Below are positions 55,341-64,000 of a stretch of DNA of 64,000 nucleotides, piece after piece. The stretch's first letter is position 1. Every line of letters starts with the position of its first letter. The stretch is from positions 1 to 64,000 of the forward strand of contig JAGYKI010000018.1 of the NCBI GenBank assembly GCA_018401735.1, written 5' to 3'. Both the position numbers and the translations under genes were made by a program. This DNA comes from Schleiferiaceae bacterium. GTDB taxonomy: Bacteria > Bacteroidota > Bacteroidia > Flavobacteriales > Schleiferiaceae. The notes under the pieces were generated by a model. That model was not told the origin of the DNA and did not search any database. It was given only the letters and a program-made list of their open reading frames with translations.

Positions 55341-56068
55341 AAGGATCTAAATCCATATTATTTTGGTTAGTAGGGCTTTGCCTTTGGATTATTATGCTCA
55401 GTTTAGGGCAAAGAGAACAGCCGTTAATTAAGGGAGATAAATATCATATAGAATTCATTAACAGACCTTTAAACTCCTTTATCAGTGTAGAGGAAATGGC
55501 CAAGGAACTGGAGATTTTACGTATCTCTTCCGAAACTTCGGGCCTAGAGGAAATTAACATACAGCTGTTAGAAGAAAGCCTTGATAATCACCCATCTATA
55601 CAAAAAGCGGAGGTATATTCGAATTTGGACGGAACTCTGAATATTGAAATCTGGCAACACCAACCCTTGGCGAGATTGATGACGGCGAAACGTTCTGATT
55701 ATTTAATAAGTAGCGGTGAGTTAATGCCTTTGAGCAGTCATTTTAGCGAGCAGGTTCCCTTGGTTACGGGCCCTTTAGCCTTTCATCAAAAAAAGGAAAT
55801 TGCTGCCTTTTGGCAAGTACTAGCGACCAAAGCTGAATTGAAAAATATTTTTAGTGGTTTGCATTGTATGGCCGATAGTAATTGGGTACTATATCCTGTA
55901 AAAGGTGATTATCGCGTAGAACTTGGCAAGGCCAAAAACATTGAAGCGAAACTGGAAAACCTGAAAAACTTTTTCAAGTTTTCGGGCAAGATGAAAGACA
56001 TACAGAAACTAGAATCTATAAATCTAGAGTTTAATAATCAGGTGATCTGCAGAAAAAAACAAATATGA
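55337..56068 (+). CDS. ftsQ: FtsQ-like cell division protein
   Basis: 243 residues. One membrane helix (about 6-23, ILFWLVGLCLWIIMLSLG) and a periplasmic domain with a POTRA-like segment (INIQLLEESLDNHPSIQKAEVYSNLDG) and a C-terminal beta domain. Sequence is diverged but position between murC and ftsA, topology and length are as expected. It links early and late divisome proteins. Both ends overlap the neighbours by 4 bases (ATGA). Confidence 0.85.
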   Translation: MKGSKSILFWLVGLCLWIIMLSLGQREQPLIKGDKYHIEFINRPLNSFISVEEMAKELEILRISSETSGLEEINIQLLEESLDNHPSIQKAEVYSNLDGTLNIEIWQHQPLARLMTAKRSDYLISSGELMPLSSHFSEQVPLVTGPLAFHQKKEIAAFWQVLATKAELKNIFSGLHCMADSNWVLYPVKGDYRVELGKAKNIEAKLENLKNFFKFSGKMKDIQKLESINLEFNNQVICRKKQI

Positions 56069-57489
56069 ATCCGGACGAAATTGCGGTAGGTTTAGATATC
56101 GGTACTACTAAAATCGTAGCCATGATTGGTCGTAAAAACCAATACAATAAGCTCGAAATTATTGGTACTGGAAAAGCGCGTTCTCAAGGAGTGCAGCGTG
56201 GAGTTGTAACCAATATTGTGAAAACCATCGAGTCTATTAAAGAGGCGGTGGAAGAAGCCGAAATGCAGAGTGGCATTAACGTTTCTGAGGTGGTGGTTGG
56301 TATTGCAGGTCAACATATTCGCAGTACCCAACACAGCGATTACATTAATCGCCAAAATGCTGATGCAGTAATTGACGATCAGGATTTAAAGGAGCTCATT
56401 GACAATGTGCACAATTTAGTAATGCTCCCTGGCGAAGAAATCATTCACGTATTACCGCAAGAATACAAAATTGATGGACAGCCTGATATTCGCGAGCCCA
56501 AAGGAATGTACGGCAGTCGTTTAGAAGCAAACTTCCACATTGTGGTAGGGCAAATTAGCTCGATTAAAAACATTGGCCGTTGTGTGCGCTCTAGCGATCT
56601 TAAAATCGCCAGCATCACCTTAGAACCCCTAGCATCTGCACAAGCGGTGCTTTCGCAAGAAGAGAAAGAAGCAGGCGTGGTACTAGTTGATATTGGGGGC
56701 GGAACCACTGACGTTGCTATTTTTAAGGACGGTATTATCCGTCACACGGCAGTAATTCCTTTCGGAGGTAATGTTATTACCGAAGATATCAAAGAAGGCT
56801 GCACCATTATCGAAAAGCAAGCAGAGCTTTTAAAAATCAAATTCGGATCGGCTTGGCCGGGTGAAAATAAAGAGAATGAAATCGTAAGCATCCCGGGGTT
56901 ACGTGGGCGCGAGCCGAAGGAAATTTCTATGAAAATGCTTTCTAAAATTATTAATGCCCGCGTGGTTGAAATAATTGAGCAAGTGTATGTGGAAATCAAA
57001 AACTACGGCTACAACGAAAATAAAAAGAAGCTGATAGCAGGCATTGTTTTAACCGGGGGCGGCAGTCAACTAAAGCACATCAAGCAGCTGGTCGAATTTG
57101 TAACCGGCATGGACACTCGCATTGGCTATCCAAACGAACACCTTGCCAGTCCTAGTAGCGAAGAACTTACCTCGCCTGCCTATGCAACGGCAGTAGGATT
57201 AATTTTAGAAGGTTTAGAAACCCAACTAAGCCGTCGCCCTAGAAAAGATGATGAAGAAGAAATAGCTAATGCAAAAGCGGCAAAGCTAGCGGAAGAAGAA
57301 GCTAAAGCCAATCTAGAAAACTTAGTGGTGGAGGAAAACCCACTCGAAATAACGCAGCCCGAAGAAGCGGCTCCTGCCAAGAATTTAGAAAACGATAAAA
57401 AAACAGATAAAAAACGAGGTTTCTTCAGTAATAATGTGTTTGAAACCTGGGCCAATAAAATTAGGAATATCATAAACGAAGACCTGTAA
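56065..57489 (+). CDS. ftsA: Cell division protein FtsA
   Basis: 474 residues, an actin-like ATPase that tethers FtsZ to the membrane. The phosphate-1 loop VGLDIGTTKIVAMIG is at 8-22, phosphate-2 LVDIGGGTTDVAIF near 212 and the adenosine motif VLTGGGSQLKHI near 330. An acidic linker (about 395-450) leads to an amphipathic C-terminal helix (NVFETWANKIRNIINEDL), the membrane-targeting sequence. The protein is longer than E. coli FtsA (420) because of the linker. Confidence 0.95.
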   Translation: MNPDEIAVGLDIGTTKIVAMIGRKNQYNKLEIIGTGKARSQGVQRGVVTNIVKTIESIKEAVEEAEMQSGINVSEVVVGIAGQHIRSTQHSDYINRQNADAVIDDQDLKELIDNVHNLVMLPGEEIIHVLPQEYKIDGQPDIREPKGMYGSRLEANFHIVVGQISSIKNIGRCVRSSDLKIASITLEPLASAQAVLSQEEKEAGVVLVDIGGGTTDVAIFKDGIIRHTAVIPFGGNVITEDIKEGCTIIEKQAELLKIKFGSAWPGENKENEIVSIPGLRGREPKEISMKMLSKIINARVVEIIEQVYVEIKNYGYNENKKKLIAGIVLTGGGSQLKHIKQLVEFVTGMDTRIGYPNEHLASPSSEELTSPAYATAVGLILEGLETQLSRRPRKDDEEEIANAKAAKLAEEEAKANLENLVVEENPLEITQPEEAAPAKNLENDKKTDKKRGFFSNNVFETWANKIRNIINEDL

Positions 57490-57494
57490 GCAAC

Positions 57495-59522
57495 ATGAAT
57501 GAATTAAACAAAGAAGATATGATGCCCTTCGATTTACCCAAAAATCGCTCCTCCGTAATAAAAGTTATTGGCGTTGGCGGCGGCGGTAGTAACGCGGTTA
57601 ATCATATGTACGCTGCCGGAATCAATGGAGTGGACTTTGTAGTTTGCAACACCGATTCGCAAGCACTTGAAAACAGCCCTGTTCCTAATAAAATTCAACT
57701 GGGCCTTAGCCTTACTGAAGGACTAGGTGCTGGCGCCAATCCCGAAGTAGGTGAGCAATCGGCGGAAGAAAGTATTATTGAAATCAGCAAAATTTTAGAA
57801 AGCAGCACCAAAATGGTATTTATTACCGCGGGTATGGGCGGTGGCACAGGTACCGGTGCCGCTCCAGTGATTGCTAAAAAGGCAAAAGAGCTAGGCATTC
57901 TAACGGTGGGTATTGTTACCAGTCCCTTTAGCTTTGAGGGAAAAGTACGCCAGGAACAAGCGGAAAAAGGTATTGAAATACTCCGTCAGTGCGTAGACTC
58001 TTTGGTGGTTATTAATAACAATAAACTGCGCGATGTTTATGGTAATCTTGGCTTTAAAGCTGGTTTCGCTAAAGCCGATGAGGTATTGGCCACTGCCGCT
58101 CGCGGTATAGCCGAAGTAATTACCCATCACTACACGCAAAACATTGACCTTAGAGATGCCAAAACAGTATTGGCCAACTCGGGCACGGCAATAATGGGTG
58201 CGGCAAGAGCATCCGGCGACAATCGCGCGAAAGAAGCCATTAGCGGTGCTTTGGATTCTCCCCTATTAAACGACAACCATATTCGTGGTGCGAAGAACGT
58301 TCTTCTACTTATCGTTTCGGGTCGCGAAGAAATTACCATTGATGAAATCGGTGAAGTAAACGACCACATTCAGAATGAAGCGGGTGGTAGAGCCAATATT
58401 ATTATGGGTATCGGTGATGATGAATCATTAGGTGATGAAATTGCCATTACCATTATTGCCACGGGCTTTAATGCCGAGCAACAATCTCAAGTTATTGGTA
58501 AAAGTCCTGCAAAAATTGTTCATCCTTTAGAAGATGATCAGGCTATTAGTACATCCTTGTATAACAAGCCGGTTACCATGGACGATGATGACGATTTCTT
58601 ATTGGACTCTGAACTAGAACGCGCATCTGCCGAAGAGCGAAAGCAAGCCCAACAAATTTATTTGTTTGATGACTATGAAGAGACCAAAAGTGAAGAAATA
58701 AAACCCGCAAAGGAAGAAACCCCTCAGGAAAGAGAGGAGGAAGTAGTTCGTTTTAATTTAAGCGGATTAGAGGATGAGATTCACCTTCCTGAAAATCCCC
58801 AAGCGGAAGCATCAGACTATGAAATTTCCAATGAGGAAAGCACTCCTAAAGCCAACCAAGTAAACGAAAATCCCGAAATTTCCACCTGGGCGGAAGATGA
58901 TGAAGCCTTTGGGATTTTTGAAATAGGCGACCTTCCAAATAATAGTATTGAACCAGAAGAAAAGCCCATTAAAGCAAAGCATGAGCCTAGCTTTAGCCCG
59001 AAGGAAGACTTTCATAGTACTTCTGAAGAAAAGGAAGTCCCTGAGTTTAGAAGTAAAGAAAATGCCCAAGAAGAAGGTCCTAAAAAGGTAGTTTTCAACC
59101 TAGACGATTATAATGATTTAGAGAAGAAACTCAATCAGGCGGAAGCCCCTAAAGCGGAAAAGCCGAAAGTTAAAGAAGAGGAAATCGATCGCGATCTTCA
59201 ATTTGAAGTTCGTAAAGCACCTGAAGGTTCTGTGCGCAAGCGTTTGGCCAGCAACCCGATGGAAAGCAGTATCGAAGAGGGCATGCGCTTAAGAGCAGAA
59301 GAGCGTCGCGCCAAGCTTAAAGCTTTCAACTATCGCTTTAAAAACAATCCTCATAATATTAATGAGACCGACAATGAGCCGGCTTACAAACGTCACGGCA
59401 TTAATATTGAAAACAGCACCAGCAGCAGTGATCAAGTGCAAGGCCGAATGACGATAAATCAGAATGAAAACGGAACTGATTTAAAATCGAACAATAGCTT
59501 TTTACATGATAATGTAGATTAA
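57495..59522 (+). CDS. ftsZ: Cell division protein FtsZ with long acidic C-terminal linker
   Basis: 675 residues. The GTPase core (about 15-330) has GVGGGGSNAVNHM, the tubulin signature GGGTGTG and the T7 loop NIDLRDAK with the catalytic acidic residues. After it comes a disordered, Glu/Lys-rich linker of about 270 residues and a conserved basic end region with PAYKRHGI and the terminal NNSFLHDNVD typical of Flavobacteriales. It forms the Z ring. It starts 5 bases after ftsA and ends the dcw operon. Confidence 0.96.
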   Translation: MNELNKEDMMPFDLPKNRSSVIKVIGVGGGGSNAVNHMYAAGINGVDFVVCNTDSQALENSPVPNKIQLGLSLTEGLGAGANPEVGEQSAEESIIEISKILESSTKMVFITAGMGGGTGTGAAPVIAKKAKELGILTVGIVTSPFSFEGKVRQEQAEKGIEILRQCVDSLVVINNNKLRDVYGNLGFKAGFAKADEVLATAARGIAEVITHHYTQNIDLRDAKTVLANSGTAIMGAARASGDNRAKEAISGALDSPLLNDNHIRGAKNVLLLIVSGREEITIDEIGEVNDHIQNEAGGRANIIMGIGDDESLGDEIAITIIATGFNAEQQSQVIGKSPAKIVHPLEDDQAISTSLYNKPVTMDDDDDFLLDSELERASAEERKQAQQIYLFDDYEETKSEEIKPAKEETPQEREEEVVRFNLSGLEDEIHLPENPQAEASDYEISNEESTPKANQVNENPEISTWAEDDEAFGIFEIGDLPNNSIEPEEKPIKAKHEPSFSPKEDFHSTSEEKEVPEFRSKENAQEEGPKKVVFNLDDYNDLEKKLNQAEAPKAEKPKVKEEEIDRDLQFEVRKAPEGSVRKRLASNPMESSIEEGMRLRAEERRAKLKAFNYRFKNNPHNINETDNEPAYKRHGINIENSTSSSDQVQGRMTINQNENGTDLKSNNSFLHDNVD

Positions 59523-59538
59523 AAGCTAGCCTTCCCTT

Positions 59539-59568
59539 AAAACCGCCTTTCGAGGCGGTTTTTTCTTT
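59539..59568 (+). terminator. Terminator of the dcw operon
   Basis: AAAACCGCCT (59539-59548) and AGGCGGTTTT (59553-59562) form a perfect 10-bp stem closed by a TTCG tetraloop, followed by a T-rich run. Confidence 0.93.
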
Positions 59569-59576
59569 TCTAAACC

Positions 59577-59584
59577 TATCTTTG
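59577..59584 (+). promoter_or_regulatory. -7 box upstream of the yqeY gene
   Basis: TATCTTTG, exact TAnnTTTG match, 14 bases before the ATG at 59599. Confidence 0.5.
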
Positions 59585-59598
59585 TTAAAATTTTTACC

Positions 59599-60048
59599 AT
59601 GAGTTTAAAAGATCAAATCGCCACACAGCTGAAAGATGCTATGCGGGCTAAAGATAAAGTGAAGTTAGAAAGCCTACGCAGTATTAAGTCGGCTATACTA
59701 CTTGAACAAAGCAATAAAGGAGCTGGCGCAGAGCTTAACGAAGAAGAGGAAATGAAAATCCTTATCAAATTACAAAAGCAGCGTAAAGACTCTATGGACA
59801 TTTACCTGGAGCAAAAGCGTGAAGATCTAGCCGCCGAAGAAGCAGCCCAGTTAGCAGTTATTGAAACCTTTTTACCGAAGGCCATGAGCGAAGAAGAATT
59901 AGAAGCCGCTCTAAAGGAAATCATCGCCGCCCTTGGTGCCACCAGCGCGCAAGACTTCGGCAAGGTAATGGGTAAAGCCAGTAAAGATTTAACTGGCAAG
60001 GCCGATGGTAAAACCATCTCCGCCAAACTAAAGAGTTTATTGTCTTAA
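59599..60048 (+). CDS. GatB/YqeY domain-containing protein
   Basis: 149 residues, family-typical. The protein is helical, with the YqeY pattern MSLKDQIATQLKDAMRAKDKVKLESLRSI at the start and FGKVMGKASKDLTGKADGK near the end. The domain resembles the tRNA-binding tail of the amidotransferase subunit GatB, but the free-standing protein has no agreed role. It is a single gene with its own promoter and terminator, following ftsZ. Confidence 0.9.
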   Translation: MSLKDQIATQLKDAMRAKDKVKLESLRSIKSAILLEQSNKGAGAELNEEEEMKILIKLQKQRKDSMDIYLEQKREDLAAEEAAQLAVIETFLPKAMSEEELEAALKEIIAALGATSAQDFGKVMGKASKDLTGKADGKTISAKLKSLLS

Positions 60049-60071
60049 TAGACTAAGCACAAACAGAAAGG

Positions 60072-60103
60072 AACCGTCTCAAACTAGAGGCGGTTTTTTT
60101 TTT
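60072..60103 (+). terminator. Terminator of the yqeY gene
   Basis: AACCGTCT (60072-60079) pairs with AGGCGGTT (60088-60095) with one wobble, followed by ten T in total. Confidence 0.85.
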
Positions 60104-60126
60104 GCGCCTATGGTGATCGCCTTTTG

Positions 60127-60777
60127 TTAGATAATTCTATTTTTAAGCGCTAATTGCACTGCCTCTAACTTACTATGCACCCGCATTTTCTGGTAAATGT
60201 TTTCAATGTGTTTCCGCACCGTGGAAGGACTAATAATTAGTTTCTCGGCGGTATCTTGATAGTTACGACCAGCGCTGAGCTGTTCTAAAATTTGAATTTC
60301 TCGGGGTGTTAAATTAAAGTCTTCCGCGGGGCTGTTTTTTAATAAACTTGGGGCCGAGCGAATAATTCGCAAAGCTTTATAAGCTATTGCGGCCGACATG
60401 GGAGCGCCTCCTTCCAACACCTCATCTATGGCTTGATGCAGGCGAGCAGGTTTTTCATCCTTCAGTAAATAGCCGTTTGCCCCGGCCATGATCGCTCTTA
60501 GCAGAAAATCTTCATCATCGAAAATAGTACTCATCAAGACCTTTATTTGTGGATTACTCGCCTTAATCTTTTCCGTCGCCGTAATACCATCCATTACCGG
60601 CATATTGATATCCATTAAAACAAGATCCACCTCGGGGTTTTCCACAAGTTTATCTAAAAACTCTTGGCCATTAGCTGCCATCCAGCGCACCTCAAAGCGA
60701 GAATCTAAACTAACCTTCTGTGCCAATGCTCGGGCTATGCGATGATTATCTTCAACAATAACTACTCTAATCTGCAT
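60127..60777 (-). CDS. NarL/LuxR-family response regulator
   Basis: 216 residues. The receiver domain has VIVEDN at the start, phospho-acceptor D56 in LVLMDINMPVMDG and K106 in YLLKDEKP. The C-terminal LuxR-type helix-turn-helix (about 150-212) reads LTPREIQILEQLSAGRNYQDTA and STVRKHIENIYQKM. It binds DNA when phosphorylated. The histidine kinase 600 bases upstream on the same strand is the likely partner, with an MscS-domain gene between them. Confidence 0.93.
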   Translation of the reverse strand: MQIRVVIVEDNHRIARALAQKVSLDSRFEVRWMAANGQEFLDKLVENPEVDLVLMDINMPVMDGITATEKIKASNPQIKVLMSTIFDDEDFLLRAIMAGANGYLLKDEKPARLHQAIDEVLEGGAPMSAAIAYKALRIIRSAPSLLKNSPAEDFNLTPREIQILEQLSAGRNYQDTAEKLIISPSTVRKHIENIYQKMRVHSKLEAVQLALKNRII

Positions 60778-60861
60778 CTGCGCTCTTTCTGATATTATTA
60801 ACCTTGGCTATCAACTCATCTCTTTAAAACTTTAGCCTTCCTTTAAACTTTCAGAAGATTC

Positions 60862-61353
60862 CTAGACCTTCTTGACCATTTTCTGAATGAAAATATTATT
60901 GGGCAGGGTAATTTCCTGATTTTCTGCCGTTTTTAGCGTGACAAAAAACAAACCTATATCCATCACCTTGCCTTCCACTTCATAGTCTTTGCCCTCCATA
61001 ATAATTACCACATCATCAATGCGCACAGAATGCGTGAAGAAAATTATTACACTGGAGGTAATATTAGATAAAATCGACCATTGCGCAAAAAAAGCTACGC
61101 CAACCACTGTAAGTATAGAACCTACGTAAGCCGCTAAGTCAGATTGATTGACCCCCCAAATAATAAGCAACAGGGCCACACAAAGCGTAATTAAAATGAG
61201 CTTGATCGCCTTTCTAATGATAATCCCGCGCGACTCTTGAATTAACTTTTTAGACAAGTTTTTCGCAATTAACTTATTAGAAATCCCGCGCAGTAGCAGA
61301 TATATCACTAAAATGACGAAAGTTTCTATTATTTTAAGATAATTAATCTCCAT
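60862..61353 (-). CDS. Small MscS-domain membrane protein
   Basis: 163 residues, much shorter than E. coli MscS (286). Three to four membrane helices (about 8-22, 48-66, 72-112) are followed by the MscS beta domain, with AQWSILSNITSSVIIFF, RIDDVVIIMEGKDYEVEGKVMDIGLFFVTL and LPNNIFIQ. The C-terminal alpha/beta cage of MscS is missing. It may be a minimal mechanosensitive channel. It starts 29 bases after the kinase gene and is likely cotranscribed with it. Confidence 0.85.
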   Translation of the reverse strand: MEINYLKIIETFVILVIYLLLRGISNKLIAKNLSKKLIQESRGIIIRKAIKLILITLCVALLLIIWGVNQSDLAAYVGSILTVVGVAFFAQWSILSNITSSVIIFFTHSVRIDDVVIIMEGKDYEVEGKVMDIGLFFVTLKTAENQEITLPNNIFIQKMVKKV

Positions 61354-61382
61354 TTCGACGAATCATTAGGTTTTTGAAATTC

Positions 61383-63341
61383 TTAAGAATTGGCGACCTC
61401 ACTTAGCGAAGAATCCAATTTAACAACTACTTCGATGGAACAACCTTGGCCTAACAAAGACTTTAAGCGGAAGCTTGCACCAATATCTTTAGAGCGCTGC
61501 TCCATATTACTCAAGCCATATCCTCTTCCATTTTCAGAAAGATTCATACCCTTGCCATCATCCGAAATCTCTACCAAAAGACTGTCATTTTCGGTAGACA
61601 ATTTTATTTTAAAGAAATGGAAATCCGCATGCTTTATGGCATTATTGGCCGCCTCTTGGCAGATGCGAAACAAGGCAATAGTTTGATTAGGACTGAGCAC
61701 TAGATTTTTCTCACAGGTATTTTCGATAGCCATAATTTTACCAGAAGCATTGGCTCGTCGAAAGAACTCCTCCAGTTTTGCTACCAGCATGTTCATGTCG
61801 ATTCCATCAACATTCATAGCCCAAATTGTTTCACGCAATTGATGCATAGTGTCTCGAGAATGGTCACTTATATTTTCGAGCAAGCTGCGTTTATCTTTTT
61901 CTTCTTCTTTAAAAGCAAGCTGATCGATATTACTACCAATAATGGTCAACTGAGTACCAATATGATCATGCAAATCTCGAGAAATCCGTAGGCGCTCCGC
62001 CTCCATTCTTTCTCTTAGCTCTGCCTTAGCGCGCTCTTGCTTTAAAAGCGCCTCACTTTTCAAACGCGCTTCCTTTAACTTTTGCTGGCGGTAAATAAAT
62101 ATTGCGATTATCAGGATAATGGTAATGGAGAAAACCAGGAGAATAATCCACTGATTTTTTTGCCGTAGCCTCAACTGCTCTTTAGCTAGCTGCGCTTCTT
62201 TTTCGGCAATGGCTTGGTCTTTTTTAGCCGATTCGTAGCGGGTCTCTGCATCGGCTATAGCTTTGCTTTTAGTTTGATTAAACAGGGTATCTTCCAAAAC
62301 GCGCAACTTATTGCTGTAGCCAAGACTTTTCTTATAGTCTCCTTGCAATTCAAAAAAGGTTTTAAGCCGTTCATATATCTCCGCCCTTAGAGCGTTGAAC
62401 TCATATTCGTGGACAATGCTTAATGCCACATTAAAAAAACGCAAGGCCTTGTCGGCTAATTTTTGTTGTTGATATAACAAGGCCAAATTAACATTTGCGA
62501 GAGCTAGTGCGGAGTAATCATTTAGTTTTTGATCAATTGCCAGCGCTTTTTGATAATAAAGTTCGGCTTCTGCAAAGCTTCCCTTTTCTTTATAGATACC
62601 CGCCAAATTATTATAGGCGCTCGCGATGCCTGCATCATCCTTAAGTTCTAAGGCAATTTCTAGGGACTTTTGGTAATAAACCACTGCCGAATCATATCTC
62701 CCAAGCATTTGATTAATTCCGCCCAAATTATTGTAGGCCTGTTTCACGCCGAAGGAATTACCCATATTTTCATGGACATCTAGCGCAAGCTTTATGTACT
62801 CGAGGCTCTTGTCATAATCTTGTTGATAGTAAAAAATTACCCCAATATTATTATAAACCTCTGCTCTACCGGCATCATTACCTAACTGATCTTCGTAGCC
62901 AAGGCTTTCAAAAAAGTAGTTTAAGGCTAGCGGATAATCGCCCCTTTGAGTATAGATTAAAGAAATATTGTTGGTAAGCTTTGCTAAACCCTTTAGGTAG
63001 TTTAGCTCTTTCGCTAAGTTGAGGGTTTGATTATAAATTTGCAGGGCCGAATCGGAGAGCGACTTCCTTTGCAAGTAATTAGCCCATTGATTTAAGGCTT
63101 CAACGCGGTAGGTTTTATTTTTTATACTCTCGCTTAGCTCCAGTGACTTTTGCACATAAAACCAAGCCGAATCTTGATTCTGCACCGACCACTCCGAGCA
63201 TAAATTAAGGTAACCATCCAATTTGCTCTCGGCAGATGCCTCTTTAAGCAAACGCTTCCTCAGGCTATCTAAGTCTGTATGGCCCTGTAAATGTAAAGAG
63301 CTAAAGATGACAAACAAAAAAAGAATTCGGATCCTAAGCAT
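61383..63341 (-). CDS. TPR-containing sensor histidine kinase (NarX/DesK-type HisKA_3)
   Basis: 652 residues. Signal peptide (1-20), then about seven TPR repeats (about 60-350, with ALNYFFESLGYEDQLG, YNNIGVIFYYQQDYDKSLEY and similar), a membrane helix near 397-417, a coiled coil, the H-box SRDLHDHIGTQL with the phospho-His near 457, and an ATPase domain with DDGKGMNL and GYGLSNMEQRSKDIGA near 605. The periplasmic TPR array is the likely sensor. This kinase class pairs with NarL-type regulators, such as the one at 60,127. Confidence 0.93.
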   Translation of the reverse strand: MLRIRILFLFVIFSSLHLQGHTDLDSLRKRLLKEASAESKLDGYLNLCSEWSVQNQDSAWFYVQKSLELSESIKNKTYRVEALNQWANYLQRKSLSDSALQIYNQTLNLAKELNYLKGLAKLTNNISLIYTQRGDYPLALNYFFESLGYEDQLGNDAGRAEVYNNIGVIFYYQQDYDKSLEYIKLALDVHENMGNSFGVKQAYNNLGGINQMLGRYDSAVVYYQKSLEIALELKDDAGIASAYNNLAGIYKEKGSFAEAELYYQKALAIDQKLNDYSALALANVNLALLYQQQKLADKALRFFNVALSIVHEYEFNALRAEIYERLKTFFELQGDYKKSLGYSNKLRVLEDTLFNQTKSKAIADAETRYESAKKDQAIAEKEAQLAKEQLRLRQKNQWIILLVFSITIILIIAIFIYRQQKLKEARLKSEALLKQERAKAELRERMEAERLRISRDLHDHIGTQLTIIGSNIDQLAFKEEEKDKRSLLENISDHSRDTMHQLRETIWAMNVDGIDMNMLVAKLEEFFRRANASGKIMAIENTCEKNLVLSPNQTIALFRICQEAANNAIKHADFHFFKIKLSTENDSLLVEISDDGKGMNLSENGRGYGLSNMEQRSKDIGASFRLKSLLGQGCSIEVVVKLDSSLSEVANS

Positions 63342-63388
63342 AAATTAAAATTAGCTAGAAGAATCTTGTTCCTCTTAGTGTATAGAGA

Positions 63389-64000
63389 TTAGTACTCTAC
63401 TTCAAGTTCAGCCAAAATCATTTCTTCTCGCACTGCAAAAAAGTCCAGCGCCATATCATCATGCCAAGCTTTGTAATCCGCCATGGCATCTTTTGCGTCT
63501 GCTAAATTCTCTTGATCTTGGTAGCGTGCTTCTAATATTTCTGCCGCTGGGCGCAATTCCTCGTCGATTGATCCGTCAATTTCTTCAATAAAACCAAGAA
63601 TAAAATCTACTAAATCCTCATCCCCTTTATAATCACCTACCTCTTCGATCTCGGCCTGAGCTATTCTGATATCTTTACGTAAATCAGTGATCACCTTACT
63701 AAGCGTATCGGTTCTATTTTCATCTACAGCTTTAAAAATAGCCAATAAGTGGGCATCCACTCGATAATAAATTAAGGCGAGATCGCGGGTATACATGGTG
63801 ATATCGTCTAAGCGCACGGCCTTGTTTATTGCAGCCGTATCACGACGTAGGTCTACCTTATAGGTCTTCGCAAAAAAGTCTTCCGCCTTTTCAATTTTAA
63901 AGTTAGCATCTAGTAATTTAACCTCTGCAACACTAGACGCTTCATAATAAGCCTTGAGTTTTTCATACGAAGTATACTTATCGGCACTTAATTCTTGGGC
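63389..64000 (-). CDS. Unknown helical protein (partial, N-terminus outside the window)
   Basis: The frame is open from the stop at 63389 to the window edge, 203 residues, so the GTG at 63817 is probably not the start. The sequence is charged and helical (AQELSADKYTSYEKLKAYYEASS at the visible end, with DLRKDIRIAQAEIEEVGDYKGD and FAVREEMILAELEVEY later). No family is recognised and no motif or membrane segment is seen. It lies 47 bases upstream of the kinase gene on the same strand. Confidence 0.7.
   Translation of the reverse strand, partial: AQELSADKYTSYEKLKAYYEASSVAEVKLLDANFKIEKAEDFFAKTYKVDLRRDTAAINKAVRLDDITMYTRDLALIYYRVDAHLLAIFKAVDENRTDTLSKVITDLRKDIRIAQAEIEEVGDYKGDEDLVDFILGFIEEIDGSIDEELRPAAEILEARYQDQENLADAKDAMADYKAWHDDMALDFFAVREEMILAELEVEY

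Overview
The window is a chromosomal segment of a Bacteroidota bacterium, most likely of the order Flavobacteriales; the family cannot be settled by reading alone. The evidence is a fused SecDF, a fused LpxC-FabZ, the type IX secretion regulator PorX, a SusC/SusD pair, type III glutamine synthetase, a long-tailed FtsZ ending in NNSFLHDNVD, and many promoters with the Bacteroidota -7 box TAnnTTTG in place of a classical -10. Shine-Dalgarno sequences are rarely visible. No rRNA, tRNA, CRISPR array, prophage or transposase gene was seen.

Layout. Bases 1-7,970: a partial secreted FG-GAP protein, secDF, tatA, a cation/Ca2+ exchanger and glnN. Bases 7,905-8,925 have no gene: a purine-rich degenerate repeat tract, two copies of a 24-base stem-loop repeat, an orphan minus-strand terminator and a ~280 bp inverted-repeat element. 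Bases 8,926-19,907: a DEAD-box helicase, aroA/aroB, proline dehydrogenase, a methyltransferase, alanine dehydrogenase, tsaE, porX and an HD hydrolase. Bases 19,934-25,373: a lipid A operon (lpxD, lpxC-fabZ, lpxA, ABC ATPase), then efp with a second lpxD-like gene. Bases 25,452-33,847 (minus): SusD/SusC, O-antigen ligase-like protein, Wzz-like protein and Wzx-like flippase. Bases 33,897-43,591: a glycosyltransferase, rnhB, a large lipoprotein, a LysM glucosaminidase, a PLP enzyme, an AraC regulator, a 51-residue DUF5522 gene and urocanate hydratase. Bases 44,000-59,522: a complete dcw cluster, mraZ-rsmH-ftsL-ftsI-murE-mraY-murD-ftsW-murG-murC-ftsQ-ftsA-ftsZ. Bases 59,599-64,000: a YqeY protein, then a minus-strand group with a NarL-type regulator, an MscS-domain protein, a TPR histidine kinase and a partial unknown gene.

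How the genes work together. The dcw cluster makes the peptidoglycan precursor and divisome; genes overlap by 1-14 bases and are probably controlled by MraZ at three TGGGN-type repeats spaced exactly 10 bp. The lpx genes, O-antigen-type genes and SecDF/Tat/PorX all serve envelope construction and secretion. The kinase and NarL regulator are a likely two-component pair.

Most notable: (1) ftsW, an essential gene, is split by what looks like one missing G in a conserved Trp codon; (2) the 1-kb noncoding region at 7.9-8.9 kb is a mosaic of three repeat types; (3) in at least five genes the -7 box sits 4-6 bases before the start codon, which predicts leaderless mRNAs.
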